DNA from: Ahrensia sp.
GTDB taxonomy: Bacteria; Pseudomonadota; Alphaproteobacteria; Rhizobiales; Rhizobiaceae
DNA: 64,000 bases
Assembly: GCA_002698425.1 (NCBI GenBank)
Contig: NZXU01000009.1
Coordinates: 1-64,000, forward strand
Direction of reading: 5' to 3'
The notes beneath the pieces are model-generated. The model did no database searches and had not been told where the DNA came from. It worked only from the letters and a program-made list of their open reading frames with translations. This document shows, one piece after another, positions 17,617 through 26,536 of the stretch (its first letter is position 1; the number at the start of each line of letters is the position of its first letter). Position numbers and translations under genes: made by a program.

Positions 17617-18744
17617 ATGATCAAGACACTCACTGCATCCACGGCTATCGCGCTGGCCCTGATGGCCGGCGCCGCCAATGCCGACGTCACCATCGCCGAC
17701 GTGGCCGAACTGTCCGGCGCGGGCGCCGCTGCCGGCGCTGTCTGGCACGACGGCGTCACCATGGGCTTCGACGAGGTCAACGCCGCCGGCGGCATTCTCG
17801 GCGAGCAAGTCAATCTCGTGTCCTATGACAGCCAGACGGATCCGCAGAACAGCCGCGCGATGGTGCAGAAGGCCATTGACGAGGGCACCTTCGTGCTGAT
17901 GGGCACGGTCTATTCGTCGTCGACGGTGGTCAACATGCTGGTCGCACAGCAAAACGGCATGCCGCAGTTCACGGGCTCGGAGTCGCCGACGATCACCGCG
18001 AAGGGCAACCCCTACATCTTCCGCACGTCTTTCGGCGCGCAGAAGTCCATGCCGAAAGTGGCCACCTATTACGCCGACGGTCTCGGCGCGAAGAAGGTCG
18101 CCGTCGTCTGGGCCAACACGGAGTTCGGCAAGGGCGGTCGTGACGCCTTCCTCGCAAACGCGGAAGAGAAGGGCATCGAGATCATCGCCGACATTCCGAC
18201 AGAACAGGCGCAGGTCGACTTTGCCGCCGACGTGGCAAAGATCAAGGCGGCGGGGGCCGATGCCATCTTCGCCTACATGACGGAAGAGGAAAGCGCCCGC
18301 TTCCTGATTGAGGCCGACAAGCAGGATGTCGGCGTGCCGATCGGCGGCGAGACGGTTCTGGTTTCGCAGAAGGTCATCGACCTGGCCGGCGACGCCGCCA
18401 ATGGCGCGTTCGGTCATGTCGGCCTCAGCGCCGATGCGCCGGTGCCCGCCATCCAGGAAATGTCCAAGAAGTTCGAGGAGCGCTTCGGCTACAAGGCCGA
18501 CCACAACGCGATCAAGGGCTATATCGGCGCCTGGACGGTCAAATACGTCACCGAGCAGATCGGCGAATTCGACCGCGAGAAATTCGCCGACACGATGCAC
18601 GGTCTGTGCCTCGATGCGGCGTCGCATCCGAATATCCTGATGGATGTCTGCTGGGACGACACCGGCGAGGTGTCGCGCGAGAGCTTCCTCGTCGAAGTCA
18701 TCGACGGCAAGCAGCAGATCACCAAGACGCTTCCGGCGAACTGA
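17617..18744 (+). CDS. Liv-type ABC transporter substrate-binding protein
   Basis: The product has 375 residues with a signal peptide (LTASTAIALALMAGAANA) and the periplasmic type I fold of the LivK/amide-urea group (VNAAGGILGEQVNLVSYDSQTDPQNSRAMVQKAI). GGGAGG precedes the ATG. It is followed by two permeases and two ATPases in order. Besides branched-chain amino acids, this family binds aromatic acids and other carboxylates, and linkage to an AroE-like enzyme favours a hydroaromatic or aromatic ligand. That assignment is inference. Confidence 0.88.
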   Translation: MIKTLTASTAIALALMAGAANADVTIADVAELSGAGAAAGAVWHDGVTMGFDEVNAAGGILGEQVNLVSYDSQTDPQNSRAMVQKAIDEGTFVLMGTVYSSSTVVNMLVAQQNGMPQFTGSESPTITAKGNPYIFRTSFGAQKSMPKVATYYADGLGAKKVAVVWANTEFGKGGRDAFLANAEEKGIEIIADIPTEQAQVDFAADVAKIKAAGADAIFAYMTEEESARFLIEADKQDVGVPIGGETVLVSQKVIDLAGDAANGAFGHVGLSADAPVPAIQEMSKKFEERFGYKADHNAIKGYIGAWTVKYVTEQIGEFDREKFADTMHGLCLDAASHPNILMDVCWDDTGEVSRESFLVEVIDGKQQITKTLPAN

Positions 18745-18814
18745 TTGCCTCTGCCGCGGGCGGCCCGGTCACGGCGCCGCCCGCGTTTCCGCTCCCGAAA
18801 TCAGGTGAGGGCGC

Positions 18815-19693
18815 ATGTCCGAATTCATCCAAATACTGGTCTCCGGGCTATCGGCCGGCGCGATCTACGCCCTGGCGGCGGTCGGCTTCACGCTGTTGTG
18901 GCAAGCCTCGCAGACGATCAATTTCGCCCAAGGCGAGTTCGTCATGATACCGGCCTTCTTCGTGCTGGCCTTCATGAACTGGGCCGGCATGCCCTTCGGG
19001 CTCTCCATCCTGTTCGCGATCATCGTTTCGGTGATCGTGCTCGGCGCAGTGTTCAAGAAGCTGGTCGTCGATCCGATGATGCGGCACGGGACATTGCCGC
19101 TGGTCATCGCCACCATCGCGCTCGGATTGCTGATGAAGGAGAGCGTGAAGGAACTTTATTCGCCGCTCGGCCAACCGTTCCCGAGCCTGTTTCCGGCTGA
19201 CGTGCTGACCTTTCTGGGCGCGTCCATATCCGTGTCCGACATCGCCAATTTCTTTATCGCAATGGGGACGATCATTGCGCTGCAGTTGTTCCTGCAAAAG
19301 ACGCGGACGGGGCGCTGCATGCAGGCGACCGCGCAGAACCCGGACGTCGCGCAGATCCTCGGCGTCGATATCAAGCGGATGGTGCTCTACACCTTCCTGA
19401 TCAACGGGGCGCTGGCGGCGATCGCGTCCGTCCTGATCACGCCGGTCTACCTGGCGAAATTCTCCAATGGCGAGGTACTCGGACTCGTCGCCTTCATCGC
19501 GGCGATCGTCGGCGGTTTCAACCAGATCCGCGGCGCGCTCGTCGGCGGCTTGCTGATCGGCGTGATCGACAATCTGTCGGCGAGTTACGTGTCGTCCGAA
19601 TACCGCCAGGCGATGCCCCTCATCCTGCTGATCGTCATCATTCTCGTGCGGCCGCAGGGCATTATGGGCACTTCGGAAGGGCGCGCGGTATGA
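18815..19693 (+). CDS. Liv-type ABC transporter permease (LivH-like)
   Basis: The product has 292 residues with about eight hydrophobic segments. SGLSAGAIYALAAVGFTLLWQASQTINFAQGEFVM is the conserved N-terminus of LivH permeases, and GRCMQATAQNPDVAQILGVDIKRM the cytoplasmic loop that contacts the ATPase. It is the first inner-membrane channel subunit of the importer and overlaps the LivM-like gene by four bases. Confidence 0.93.
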   Translation: MSEFIQILVSGLSAGAIYALAAVGFTLLWQASQTINFAQGEFVMIPAFFVLAFMNWAGMPFGLSILFAIIVSVIVLGAVFKKLVVDPMMRHGTLPLVIATIALGLLMKESVKELYSPLGQPFPSLFPADVLTFLGASISVSDIANFFIAMGTIIALQLFLQKTRTGRCMQATAQNPDVAQILGVDIKRMVLYTFLINGALAAIASVLITPVYLAKFSNGEVLGLVAFIAAIVGGFNQIRGALVGGLLIGVIDNLSASYVSSEYRQAMPLILLIVIILVRPQGIMGTSEGRAV

Positions 19694-20664
19694 ACCGGAA
19701 AACACTCATCATCGCGGTCGTCGGGATCGTGCTCCTCGTGCTGGCTCCGATGGGGCAGAAGAACTACATCATCTATGTCCTGTGTTCCTGGCTGATGTTC
19801 TCCATCGGCGCGATGGGGCTGAACCTGACGCTCGGCTATGCCGGCCAGGTCTCGCTGGCGCAGGCCTCCTTCATGGGCATCGGCGCCTATGTCACCGCTC
19901 TGTTGACGCTGAATGGCTGGCACTGGATGGCGGCGATGCCGCTCGCCGTGCTGACGACCTTCGTGATCGGTCTGTTGCTCGGCTACCCGGCATTGCGGGT
20001 ACAGCACCATTTCCTCGCCTTCGTGACGCTTGCGTTCAACACGCTCGTCTTCCTCGTCCTTCGCAACGAGGAATGGCTGACCGGCGGCTCGTTCGGTCTC
20101 GTCGGCATGCCGCGGCCCGACTTCGGTTTCTACGACACCGGCAAGCAGATCGATTTCTACTATTTCACGCTGGTTCTGTTCGTCCTGTCGGCGGCAGTGC
20201 TGGCCTGGATCGTCAATTCGCCATGGGGCAGGGCCTTCAAGGCTCTGCGCGAGAACCCGATCCGGGCCAACAGCCTCGGCGTCGACATTCGCCGCATGAC
20301 GCTGCTCGCATTCGCGATCGGCTCCGCTTTCGGCGGCCTCGCCGGGGCGATCATGACGCCGCTCGTCCAGTTCATCGAGCCCGGCTCCTTCGGCCTCATC
20401 CATTCGCTGAAGATGCTGCTGATGGTTGTCGTGGGCGGCGCGGGCTTCTTCTTCGGGCCGATCCTCGGCGCGGCGGTGGTCATCATTCTTCCCGAACTGC
20501 TGCGCTTCACCGAGGGCTATTACCTGATGATCTACGCCTTCCTCGTCATCGTGCTGATGGTCTACTCGCCCGACGGCCTGATCGGGCTCGGAAAGAAGCT
20601 GGTGGTTCGTGTCCGCGGCAAGCAGGAAGTGCGCAAGGACATGACGCAAGGAGCGCAGCTATGA
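19690..20664 (+). CDS. Liv-type ABC transporter permease (LivM-like)
   Basis: The product has 324 residues, largely hydrophobic. GLNLTLGYAGQVSLAQASFMGIGAY and GRAFKALRENPIRANSLGVDIRRM are LivM signatures. It overlaps both neighbours by four bases, consistent with stoichiometric synthesis of the two permeases and the ATPase. Confidence 0.93.
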   Translation: MNRKTLIIAVVGIVLLVLAPMGQKNYIIYVLCSWLMFSIGAMGLNLTLGYAGQVSLAQASFMGIGAYVTALLTLNGWHWMAAMPLAVLTTFVIGLLLGYPALRVQHHFLAFVTLAFNTLVFLVLRNEEWLTGGSFGLVGMPRPDFGFYDTGKQIDFYYFTLVLFVLSAAVLAWIVNSPWGRAFKALRENPIRANSLGVDIRRMTLLAFAIGSAFGGLAGAIMTPLVQFIEPGSFGLIHSLKMLLMVVVGGAGFFFGPILGAAVVIILPELLRFTEGYYLMIYAFLVIVLMVYSPDGLIGLGKKLVVRVRGKQEVRKDMTQGAQL

Positions 20665-21404
20665 GCGTGGTCCTGAACGTCCAGGGAATTTCAAAGTCGT
20701 TCGGCGGCATTCACGCCGTGCGCGATGTCAGCTTCGAGGTTCGCAAGGGCGAGATGCTCGGCCTGATCGGCCCGAACGGTTCCGGCAAGTCTACGCTGTT
20801 CAATTGCGTGCTCGGGCAATTGAAGCTGAGTGCAGGCCGGGTCGAGGTGAACGGACGCGATGTCAACGGCATGCGCGCGTGCGATCTCAACAAGCTCGGC
20901 GTCGGCCGCACCTTCCAGCAATTGTCGGTGTTCCCGCAGATGTCGGTGATCGACAACATCATCCTGGCCGGGCAGGAGCATCACGGCTCGATGCTGAGCC
21001 GGCTCTTCGGTCCGTCGGACGCCGGATTGACCGCCGAAGCCGAGCAGATGATCGAATTCTTCCGCCTCGGCCATTTGCGCGACGAGCTGGCAGGATCGCT
21101 TTCCTACGGACAGCAGAAGCTTGTCGATGCGGCGATGGCCTTCATGGCCGGGCCGTCGCTGGTGCTGCTGGACGAACCGGCCGGCGGGGTGAACCTGACC
21201 ATGCTTGGCAATCTGAAGGAACGGCTGAAGGCCTATAACGAGACCCACGACACGACATTCGTGGTGATCGAGCACAACATGGAATTCGTGATGTCGCTGT
21301 GCAACCGCATCATCGTTCTCGCCGAGGGCGCGATCATCGCCGAAGGGACGCCGGACGAAATCCGCGCGAACCAGCAGGTCATCGACGCGTATCTGGGAGG
21401 CTGA
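20661..21404 (+). CDS. Liv-type ABC transporter ATPase (LivG-like)
   Basis: The product has 247 residues. Walker A is GPNGSGKST, the signature LSYGQQKLVD, and Walker B VLLDEPAGG. KSFGGIHAVRDVSFEV at the N-terminus is typical of LivG. The ABC signature has Y in place of the usual second G or Q of LSGGQ, as in many LivG proteins. It starts in a four-base overlap with the LivM gene. Confidence 0.92.
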   Translation: MSVVLNVQGISKSFGGIHAVRDVSFEVRKGEMLGLIGPNGSGKSTLFNCVLGQLKLSAGRVEVNGRDVNGMRACDLNKLGVGRTFQQLSVFPQMSVIDNIILAGQEHHGSMLSRLFGPSDAGLTAEAEQMIEFFRLGHLRDELAGSLSYGQQKLVDAAMAFMAGPSLVLLDEPAGGVNLTMLGNLKERLKAYNETHDTTFVVIEHNMEFVMSLCNRIIVLAEGAIIAEGTPDEIRANQQVIDAYLGG

Positions 21405-21406
21405 CC

Positions 21407-22135
21407 ATGTTGGAAATCAAGGACCTCTATGGCGGCTACGGCAAGATCACCATTCTCAATGGCGTCTCGTTCACGATCCCGCCGGCCTCGATCACGACCG
21501 TTATCGGCCCCAACGGGGCCGGCAAGTCCACGGTCTTCAAGGCTGTCTTCGGGCTGCTGAATATCCATTCCGGGCAGATCCTGCTCGACGGCAAGGACGT
21601 GACGCGCCAGACGCCGAAGCAGATGATTGACCACGGCGTGACCTATGTGCCGCAAGGGCGCAACGTGGTGCCGCAGCTGTCGGTCTATCACAATCTCGAA
21701 CTCGGCGGCATCACCGCCAAGGACCAGGGGCTGGTGCGCGAGCGCATCGACAAGGTGATGGACCAGTTCCCGATGCTGCGCGAGTTCCGCAACCGCAAGG
21801 CGATCGAACTGTCGGGCGGTCAGCAGAAGCAGTTGGAAGTGGCGCGCTCGCTGTTGCTCGATCCGAAGCTCATCCTGATCGACGAGCCGTCGATCGGCTT
21901 GTCGCCTAATCTCGTTCAGGAAGTCTTCCGGACGTTGCAGATGCTGCGCGATCAGGGCGTGACCATTTTGATGGTGGAGCAGAACGCGAAGTCGGCGCTG
22001 GCGATGTCCGATTACGGCCTCGTGCTCGAACTCGGCCAGACGCGCATGCACGACAAGGCGCAGAAGCTTCTCGACGATCCGCGTGTCGGCCATCTCTTTC
22101 TCGGCGGCCATATCGAGGAGGAAGAGGAGGCGTGA
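21407..22135 (+). CDS. Liv-type ABC transporter ATPase (LivF-like)
   Basis: The product has 242 residues. It has Walker A GPNGAGKST, signature LSGGQQKQLEVARSL and Walker B LILIDEPSIGLS, with the LivF-type start LEIKDLYGGYGKITILNGVSF. The C-terminus is a run of acidic residues (EEEEEA). It follows the LivG gene after two bases and closes the operon; the convergent SDR gene ends 12 bases further on. Confidence 0.92.
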   Translation: MLEIKDLYGGYGKITILNGVSFTIPPASITTVIGPNGAGKSTVFKAVFGLLNIHSGQILLDGKDVTRQTPKQMIDHGVTYVPQGRNVVPQLSVYHNLELGGITAKDQGLVRERIDKVMDQFPMLREFRNRKAIELSGGQQKQLEVARSLLLDPKLILIDEPSIGLSPNLVQEVFRTLQMLRDQGVTILMVEQNAKSALAMSDYGLVLELGQTRMHDKAQKLLDDPRVGHLFLGGHIEEEEEA

Positions 22136-22147
22136 CGGGGGCGGGCG

Positions 22148-22909
22148 TCAGCTAGCGCTGGCGTCACCGGCTGCACCGAAGGCGGCCCAGCCGCAATCGA
22201 CGCTCAGAATGGCACCCGTGATGGCGCTGGCTGCCGGGGAGGCGAGAAACCAGGCAGCCTCGGTCAGCTCCGACGATTCCACCAGGCGGCCCATCGGGCT
22301 GCGCCTCTTGATCAGATCAAGATCGAGCGCGCCCTCGGCGGCCAGTTTCTCGACCAGCGCGGTGCGGGTGTATCCGGGCGCGATCGCGTTGACGCGGACG
22401 CCATGCGACGCCCATTCGCAGGCGAGCGACTTCGTCATCATAGCGATGCCCGCCTTGGCGGCGCCGTAAGCGTTGCGTCCGGGGATGCCGTCGAGACCGG
22501 CAATCGACGAGATGTTGACGATGGAGCCAGACCCCTGCGCGATCATCAGGCGGCCGATTTCGCGCGAACACAGGAAAGCGCCCGCCAGATGCACGTCGAG
22601 GACGGCGCGAAAATGGCCTATATCCTGTTCCAGCGTCGGCTTGGCGCTGTCGCCGATCCCGGCATTGTTGATCAAAACATCACAGCGCGACAGCGATGAG
22701 GCGAGGCGTTTCACGTCCTCCTCGCGGGTCACGTCGCAGGCGACCCCTGAACAGTCTCCGCCAAGCTCCGCCGCGCGGGCCTCGGCCTTGTCCCGGTCCA
22801 GGTCGGCGACGATGACGCTGTGGCCACGTTCGGCAAACAGGCGCGCCATGGCCCAGCCGATGCCGTCCGCGCCGCCCGTTATCACGGTCGTCTTGGGGTC
22901 AGTCGTCAT
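22148..22909 (-). CDS. Short-chain dehydrogenase/reductase
   Basis: The product has 253 residues, a classical SDR. TGGADGIGWAMARLFAERG is the cofactor loop, NNAGIGD the NNAG motif, and SSIAGLDGIPGRNAYGAAKAGI carries the catalytic Ser and YxxxK. An acidic residue after the second strand (VADLDRDK) suggests NAD(H) preference. It is third in the minus-strand operon after the FAD dehydrogenase and another SDR, overlapping the latter by 11 bases. It likely interconverts an alcohol and a ketone on the same pathway. Confidence 0.87.
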   Translation of the reverse strand: MTTDPKTTVITGGADGIGWAMARLFAERGHSVIVADLDRDKAEARAAELGGDCSGVACDVTREEDVKRLASSLSRCDVLINNAGIGDSAKPTLEQDIGHFRAVLDVHLAGAFLCSREIGRLMIAQGSGSIVNISSIAGLDGIPGRNAYGAAKAGIAMMTKSLACEWASHGVRVNAIAPGYTRTALVEKLAAEGALDLDLIKRRSPMGRLVESSELTEAAWFLASPAASAITGAILSVDCGWAAFGAAGDASAS

Positions 22910-23690
22910 TGTAGCCGGGACGCGGAACGTGGCTCATCAGCGTCTGTGCGTAGCCGCCGTCGACGATGATTTCCTGCCCGGACACATAGGACGCCCGCTT
23001 GGACGCGAAATAGAGGACCGCATCGGCGATGTCTTCCACCCGGCCGATACGGCGCAGCGGAACCACCTTTTCGCGCGCGGCCTTGGTCTTTTCGTCGGCA
23101 TAGAACGCTTCCGACAAGGCGGTCCGCACGAGGCCGGGGCTGACGACGTTGGAGCGCACGCCGCGCGGGCCCCATTCATAGGCCAGTTGCCGGGAGAGCA
23201 TGGAGACGCCGGCTTTCGAGGCCGAATAGGCGTTGGAGAACGCTTGCTGGTGATTGCCCGAAATCGAGCCGACATGGACCAGCGCTCCGGAACCGCGCGC
23301 CAGCATCGGCGCGCCGAACGCCTGCGCGCAGCGCAGATAGCCGGTCAGGTTGACGTCGAGCATCCTCTGCCAGGCCGCCACGTCCACCTCGTCCAAATTG
23401 CCCGGCGAGAGATAGGCCGCGTTGTTGACGAGGATGTCCGCGTCGCCGAAGGCCTCCGCGACGGCAGCCGTCGCCGCCGACACGCTGGTTGCATCGGTGA
23501 CGTCGCAGCCGACGGCGAGCGTGTCCTTGCCGAATTCGGCGGCGACCGCCTGGGCCGCATCCCGGTTAATGTCGAGGACCGCGATCTTGCAGCCGGCTTC
23601 GCGAAACGCCGACGCGATGGCCTTGCCGATGCCGCCGGCGGCGCCCGTGACGACGGCGGTCTTGCCGCCGATCCCAAGCCAGTCCGCCAT
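22899..23690 (-). CDS. Short-chain dehydrogenase/reductase
   Basis: The product has 263 residues, a classical SDR: TGAAGGIGKAIASAFREAG, NNAAYLSPG, GSISGNHQQAFSNAYSASKAGV (catalytic Ser and YxxxK) and VLDINRD (acidic residue, NAD preference). Its ATG overlaps the last base of the FAD dehydrogenase stop codon (TGATG). The pair of SDRs beside a KstD-like flavoprotein suggests successive oxidations of a polyhydroxylated ring, though the substrate is not known. Confidence 0.88.
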   Translation of the reverse strand: MADWLGIGGKTAVVTGAAGGIGKAIASAFREAGCKIAVLDINRDAAQAVAAEFGKDTLAVGCDVTDATSVSAATAAVAEAFGDADILVNNAAYLSPGNLDEVDVAAWQRMLDVNLTGYLRCAQAFGAPMLARGSGALVHVGSISGNHQQAFSNAYSASKAGVSMLSRQLAYEWGPRGVRSNVVSPGLVRTALSEAFYADEKTKAAREKVVPLRRIGRVEDIADAVLYFASKRASYVSGQEIIVDGGYAQTLMSHVPRPGYNDD

Positions 23691-25384
23691 CAGTCCAGCC
23701 CCGCGATATGGCGGCCGGTGATATAGCCGAAGGTCATGGCCGGGCCGAGCGTGATGCCGGCGCCGGGATAGTTGCCGCCCATGATCGAGGCACGGTCGTT
23801 GCCGACGGCGTACAAGCCGTCGATCGCGGCGCCGTCCTTCGTCAGTACCTGCCCGTTTACCGTCGTCTTCAGGCCGTCGAAGGTGCCGAGATCGCCCATG
23901 ATGATCTTCAACGCGTAGTAGGGACCTTTCTCGATGGGGCCGACGCAGGGGTTTGGCTTGTGCTCGGGATCGGCAAGGTAGCGGTTGAACGCGGTGCGCC
24001 CGCGGCCGAATTCGGGATCCTCGCCACGGACCGCGTGTTCGTTATAGGCGGCCACGGTGGCTTCCAGGCCGGCCGGGTCTATGCCTGTGCGTGCGGCGAG
24101 GTCGGCCAGTGTCGCGCCCTTATGGATATAGCCGTTGGCGATGTATTTCGACAGCGGCACGGGCGCCGGCTTGGCGAAACCGAGGCCGTATTTGCGGATC
24201 GTCGGATGGTCGCAGATGAGCCAGGCCGCGGTTTCGGACTGCCCCTCGCAGGCCCCCGTCAGTGCCGCGCCGACATCGTGATAGCTCTCGCTCTCATTGG
24301 TGAAGCGTTTACCGTTCTTCAGGACGGCGATGATGCCGGGCTTGTAGCGGTCGAGGAGATGCGGGAAGGCGCCGAACTTGCCGTTGCCCATCGGCACCTT
24401 CGATACGGGCATCCAGGCGGATGTGTCCTTGAACTCGATCGGCGCATCGCCGCCCACGGCCTCGGCAAGGCGGATGCCGTCGCCGGTGTTGCCCTCCGGA
24501 ACGGGGCTGAAATGTTCGCCGCCACGCCTGAGATGCGGATAGGCTTTCTGCAGCTTTTCCACATCGTGCGCGAAACCGCCCGATGCCAGCACGACGGCCT
24601 TGCGCGCGGTGAGCGTCGCGCCGGGAACCCGGACGCCGGTCACCCGACCGTCTTCGACGAGCAGTTCCTCGGCCGGCGTATCGGTATAGACCGGGATGCC
24701 GAGATCGAAGGCGCTCTTGGCCAGCCGTGCGGCCAGCGCGTTGCCGGATGTCACCTGGACGCCGCGTCCGTAGCGGGCGACCTCTGCGAAATGGGCGAGC
24801 AGGCGCTTGGCGACATAGACGAAGGATGTCGGGGACTTCGTTGCGTTGAAGAAATGCTTGATGTCGGCATTGGACGAATTGAACATCATTCCCATGAAGG
24901 TGATCGTCGCCAGCGGCGGCCGCAATCGCTTCAGGTTGTCGCCGAGCGACGACGTGTCGAACGGCGCGGCCAGCACGGCGCGACCGACATCGACGCCGCC
25001 GGGCTGGTCGGGATGGTAGTCCGGATAGAGGGTCGGCACGAATTTGACCGACGTCTCGCGCTCGAAAAATTCAAGCATTTCCGGACCGGTGTCGATGTAG
25101 GTTTCGACAGCGGCGGCATCGTAGAAATTGCCGGTCTCCGCCTTCATGTAAGTGATGGCTGCTTCGCGGTCGTCGTTGACGCCGGCGGCTTTCGCGTGGT
25201 GGTTCAGCGGTATCCACAGCACCCCGCCGGAAAAAGCGGTGGTGCCGCCGAAGACCGGTTCCTTCTCGATGATCGCGACGCTGGCGCCGAGTTTCTTCGC
25301 GGTGATGGCGGTCGACATTCCGGCCGCGCCCGATCCGACGACGACGATGTCATAGGTTTCCGATTTCGTCGGTCGCGTGCTCAT
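23690..25384 (-). CDS. FAD-dependent dehydrogenase, KstD-like
   Basis: The product has 564 residues. DIVVVGSGAAGMSTAITAKKLG is the FAD motif, FGGTTAFSGGVLWIPLNHHA the second block, and GLYAVGNDRASIMGGNYPGAGITLGPAMTFGY the C-terminal block with the conserved YPxxG. The start has GGGGAGG directly upstream. It heads a three-gene operon with two SDRs and is divergent from the AraC regulator; an AraC-type direct repeat lies 63 bases before its start. It closely resembles the enzymes at 10244 and 13988. Confidence 0.87.
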   Translation of the reverse strand: MSTRPTKSETYDIVVVGSGAAGMSTAITAKKLGASVAIIEKEPVFGGTTAFSGGVLWIPLNHHAKAAGVNDDREAAITYMKAETGNFYDAAAVETYIDTGPEMLEFFERETSVKFVPTLYPDYHPDQPGGVDVGRAVLAAPFDTSSLGDNLKRLRPPLATITFMGMMFNSSNADIKHFFNATKSPTSFVYVAKRLLAHFAEVARYGRGVQVTSGNALAARLAKSAFDLGIPVYTDTPAEELLVEDGRVTGVRVPGATLTARKAVVLASGGFAHDVEKLQKAYPHLRRGGEHFSPVPEGNTGDGIRLAEAVGGDAPIEFKDTSAWMPVSKVPMGNGKFGAFPHLLDRYKPGIIAVLKNGKRFTNESESYHDVGAALTGACEGQSETAAWLICDHPTIRKYGLGFAKPAPVPLSKYIANGYIHKGATLADLAARTGIDPAGLEATVAAYNEHAVRGEDPEFGRGRTAFNRYLADPEHKPNPCVGPIEKGPYYALKIIMGDLGTFDGLKTTVNGQVLTKDGAAIDGLYAVGNDRASIMGGNYPGAGITLGPAMTFGYITGRHIAGLD

Positions 25385-25446
25385 GGTCCTCCCCGATGCA
25401 GCCTGGACAGCGTCGCTGATTAAGGTCGCCGAACGGTCTTCGCGCC

Positions 25447-25477
25447 AATGGACACGGACGGGAATTTGTTGGACAAT
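25447..25477 (-). promoter_or_regulatory. AraC-type direct repeat upstream of the FAD dehydrogenase/SDR operon
   Basis: On the minus strand: TTGTCCAA, 15 bases, GTCCATT. Half-sites recur every two helical turns, typical for AraC-family dimers. The downstream half-site ends 63 bases before the ATG of the FAD dehydrogenase. The matching site at 26448 lies 60 bases before its own target. Confidence 0.6.
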
Positions 25478-25534
25478 TCGTTGCAGGTGATCCCGCCGGG
25501 CGGAGATTGCCGACGGGAGGAGGAGCCCGTGAGC

Positions 25535-26437
25535 ATGAACAAGATGACGCCGGTCCCGCACTTCTATCTCTACGGTGACGAGGAAAAGGACGTCGAGATC
25601 GACACGGTTCATATCGAGCCGATCCGCGAACGGTCCCTGCGGCATGATTGGATAATTCATCCGCATGTCCATCCAGATCATTTCCAGGTTCTGTTCTTCA
25701 CCGGCGGCGGAGCGACGATCGATATCGAGGGCGAAACCATTGTCGCCGAACCCAGATGCCTGATGGTTCAGCCGGCCGGCATGGTGCATGGAATCCACTT
25801 CCTGCCGGGCACCGAGGGCAAGGTTGCGACGATTGCCACGTCCTATCTCACCAGCATCGCCCGGGACGATCCGCGGCTGATCGAGACGGTCGGTCACGCG
25901 GCCGCCTATCCGTTGCAGGAAGGGGGACAGGACGACATCAATGCCGAGTTTGCGTTCGAGCAGATCATGCGGGAAGCGAACTGGACGGAGCCGGGCCGCC
26001 GCACGGCCATTCGCGCGCATCTCCTCTCGCTGCTGGTGGTGCTGCTTCGCCGACGCGCCGCCAGCGGCATCGACGGACCGCGCTACCGCGACCGCAACTA
26101 CGATCTCGTCAGCCGGTACAAGGCGCTGCTCGAAACGAGCTTCCGCGAACACAAGATGCTCTCCTACTACGCGCGGGAACTCGGCGTGTCGCCACAACGG
26201 CTCAATGCGGCCTGCCGGGTACGTGCGGGAAAGACCGCGTCGGAGGCCCTGCATGACCGCATCGTCGCCGAGGCGAAGCGCAACCTGATCTACACCGAGA
26301 TGACCATCGCTGAGATCGGCCATTCGCTCGGCTATGACGATCCGGCCTATTTCAACCGCTTCTTTTCGCAGCGTGTCGGCGTGCCGCCCGGCACCTACCG
26401 CGCCAATGCCGCGACGACCCAGCGTGTCAGCCGCTGA
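25535..26437 (+). CDS. AraC family transcriptional regulator, PobR-like
   Basis: The product has 300 residues. The N-terminal cupin-type sensor includes HDWIIHPHVHPDHFQVLFFTGGG, and the C-terminal double helix-turn-helix includes LSYYARELGVSPQRLNAACR and EMTIAEIGHSLGYDDPAYFNRFFSQRVGVPPGTYR. The sensor resembles that of 4-hydroxybenzoate regulators of the PobR type, suggesting an aromatic or alicyclic acid inducer. Both a GTG at 25529 and the ATG at 25535 follow GGAGGAGGAG; I chose the ATG on spacing. Operators on both sides of the gene suggest that it controls the flanking operons. Confidence 0.87.
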   Translation: MNKMTPVPHFYLYGDEEKDVEIDTVHIEPIRERSLRHDWIIHPHVHPDHFQVLFFTGGGATIDIEGETIVAEPRCLMVQPAGMVHGIHFLPGTEGKVATIATSYLTSIARDDPRLIETVGHAAAYPLQEGGQDDINAEFAFEQIMREANWTEPGRRTAIRAHLLSLLVVLLRRRAASGIDGPRYRDRNYDLVSRYKALLETSFREHKMLSYYARELGVSPQRLNAACRVRAGKTASEALHDRIVAEAKRNLIYTEMTIAEIGHSLGYDDPAYFNRFFSQRVGVPPGTYRANAATTQRVSR

Positions 26438-26447
26438 GACACGCGGA

Positions 26448-26477
26448 ATGTCCAACACAATGCGCCGATCGTCCATT
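26448..26477 (+). promoter_or_regulatory. AraC-type direct repeat upstream of the NIPSNAP/acyl-CoA operon
   Basis: ATGTCCAA, 15 bases, GTCCATT; same half-sites and spacing as on the other side of the AraC gene, in the orientation of the downstream genes. Confidence 0.6.
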
Positions 26478-26536
26478 TAACTGGATACGGCCTGTCGTAA
26501 ACCTGCCCATGCCGCAATCGGGAGGGCGGCGGGCAG

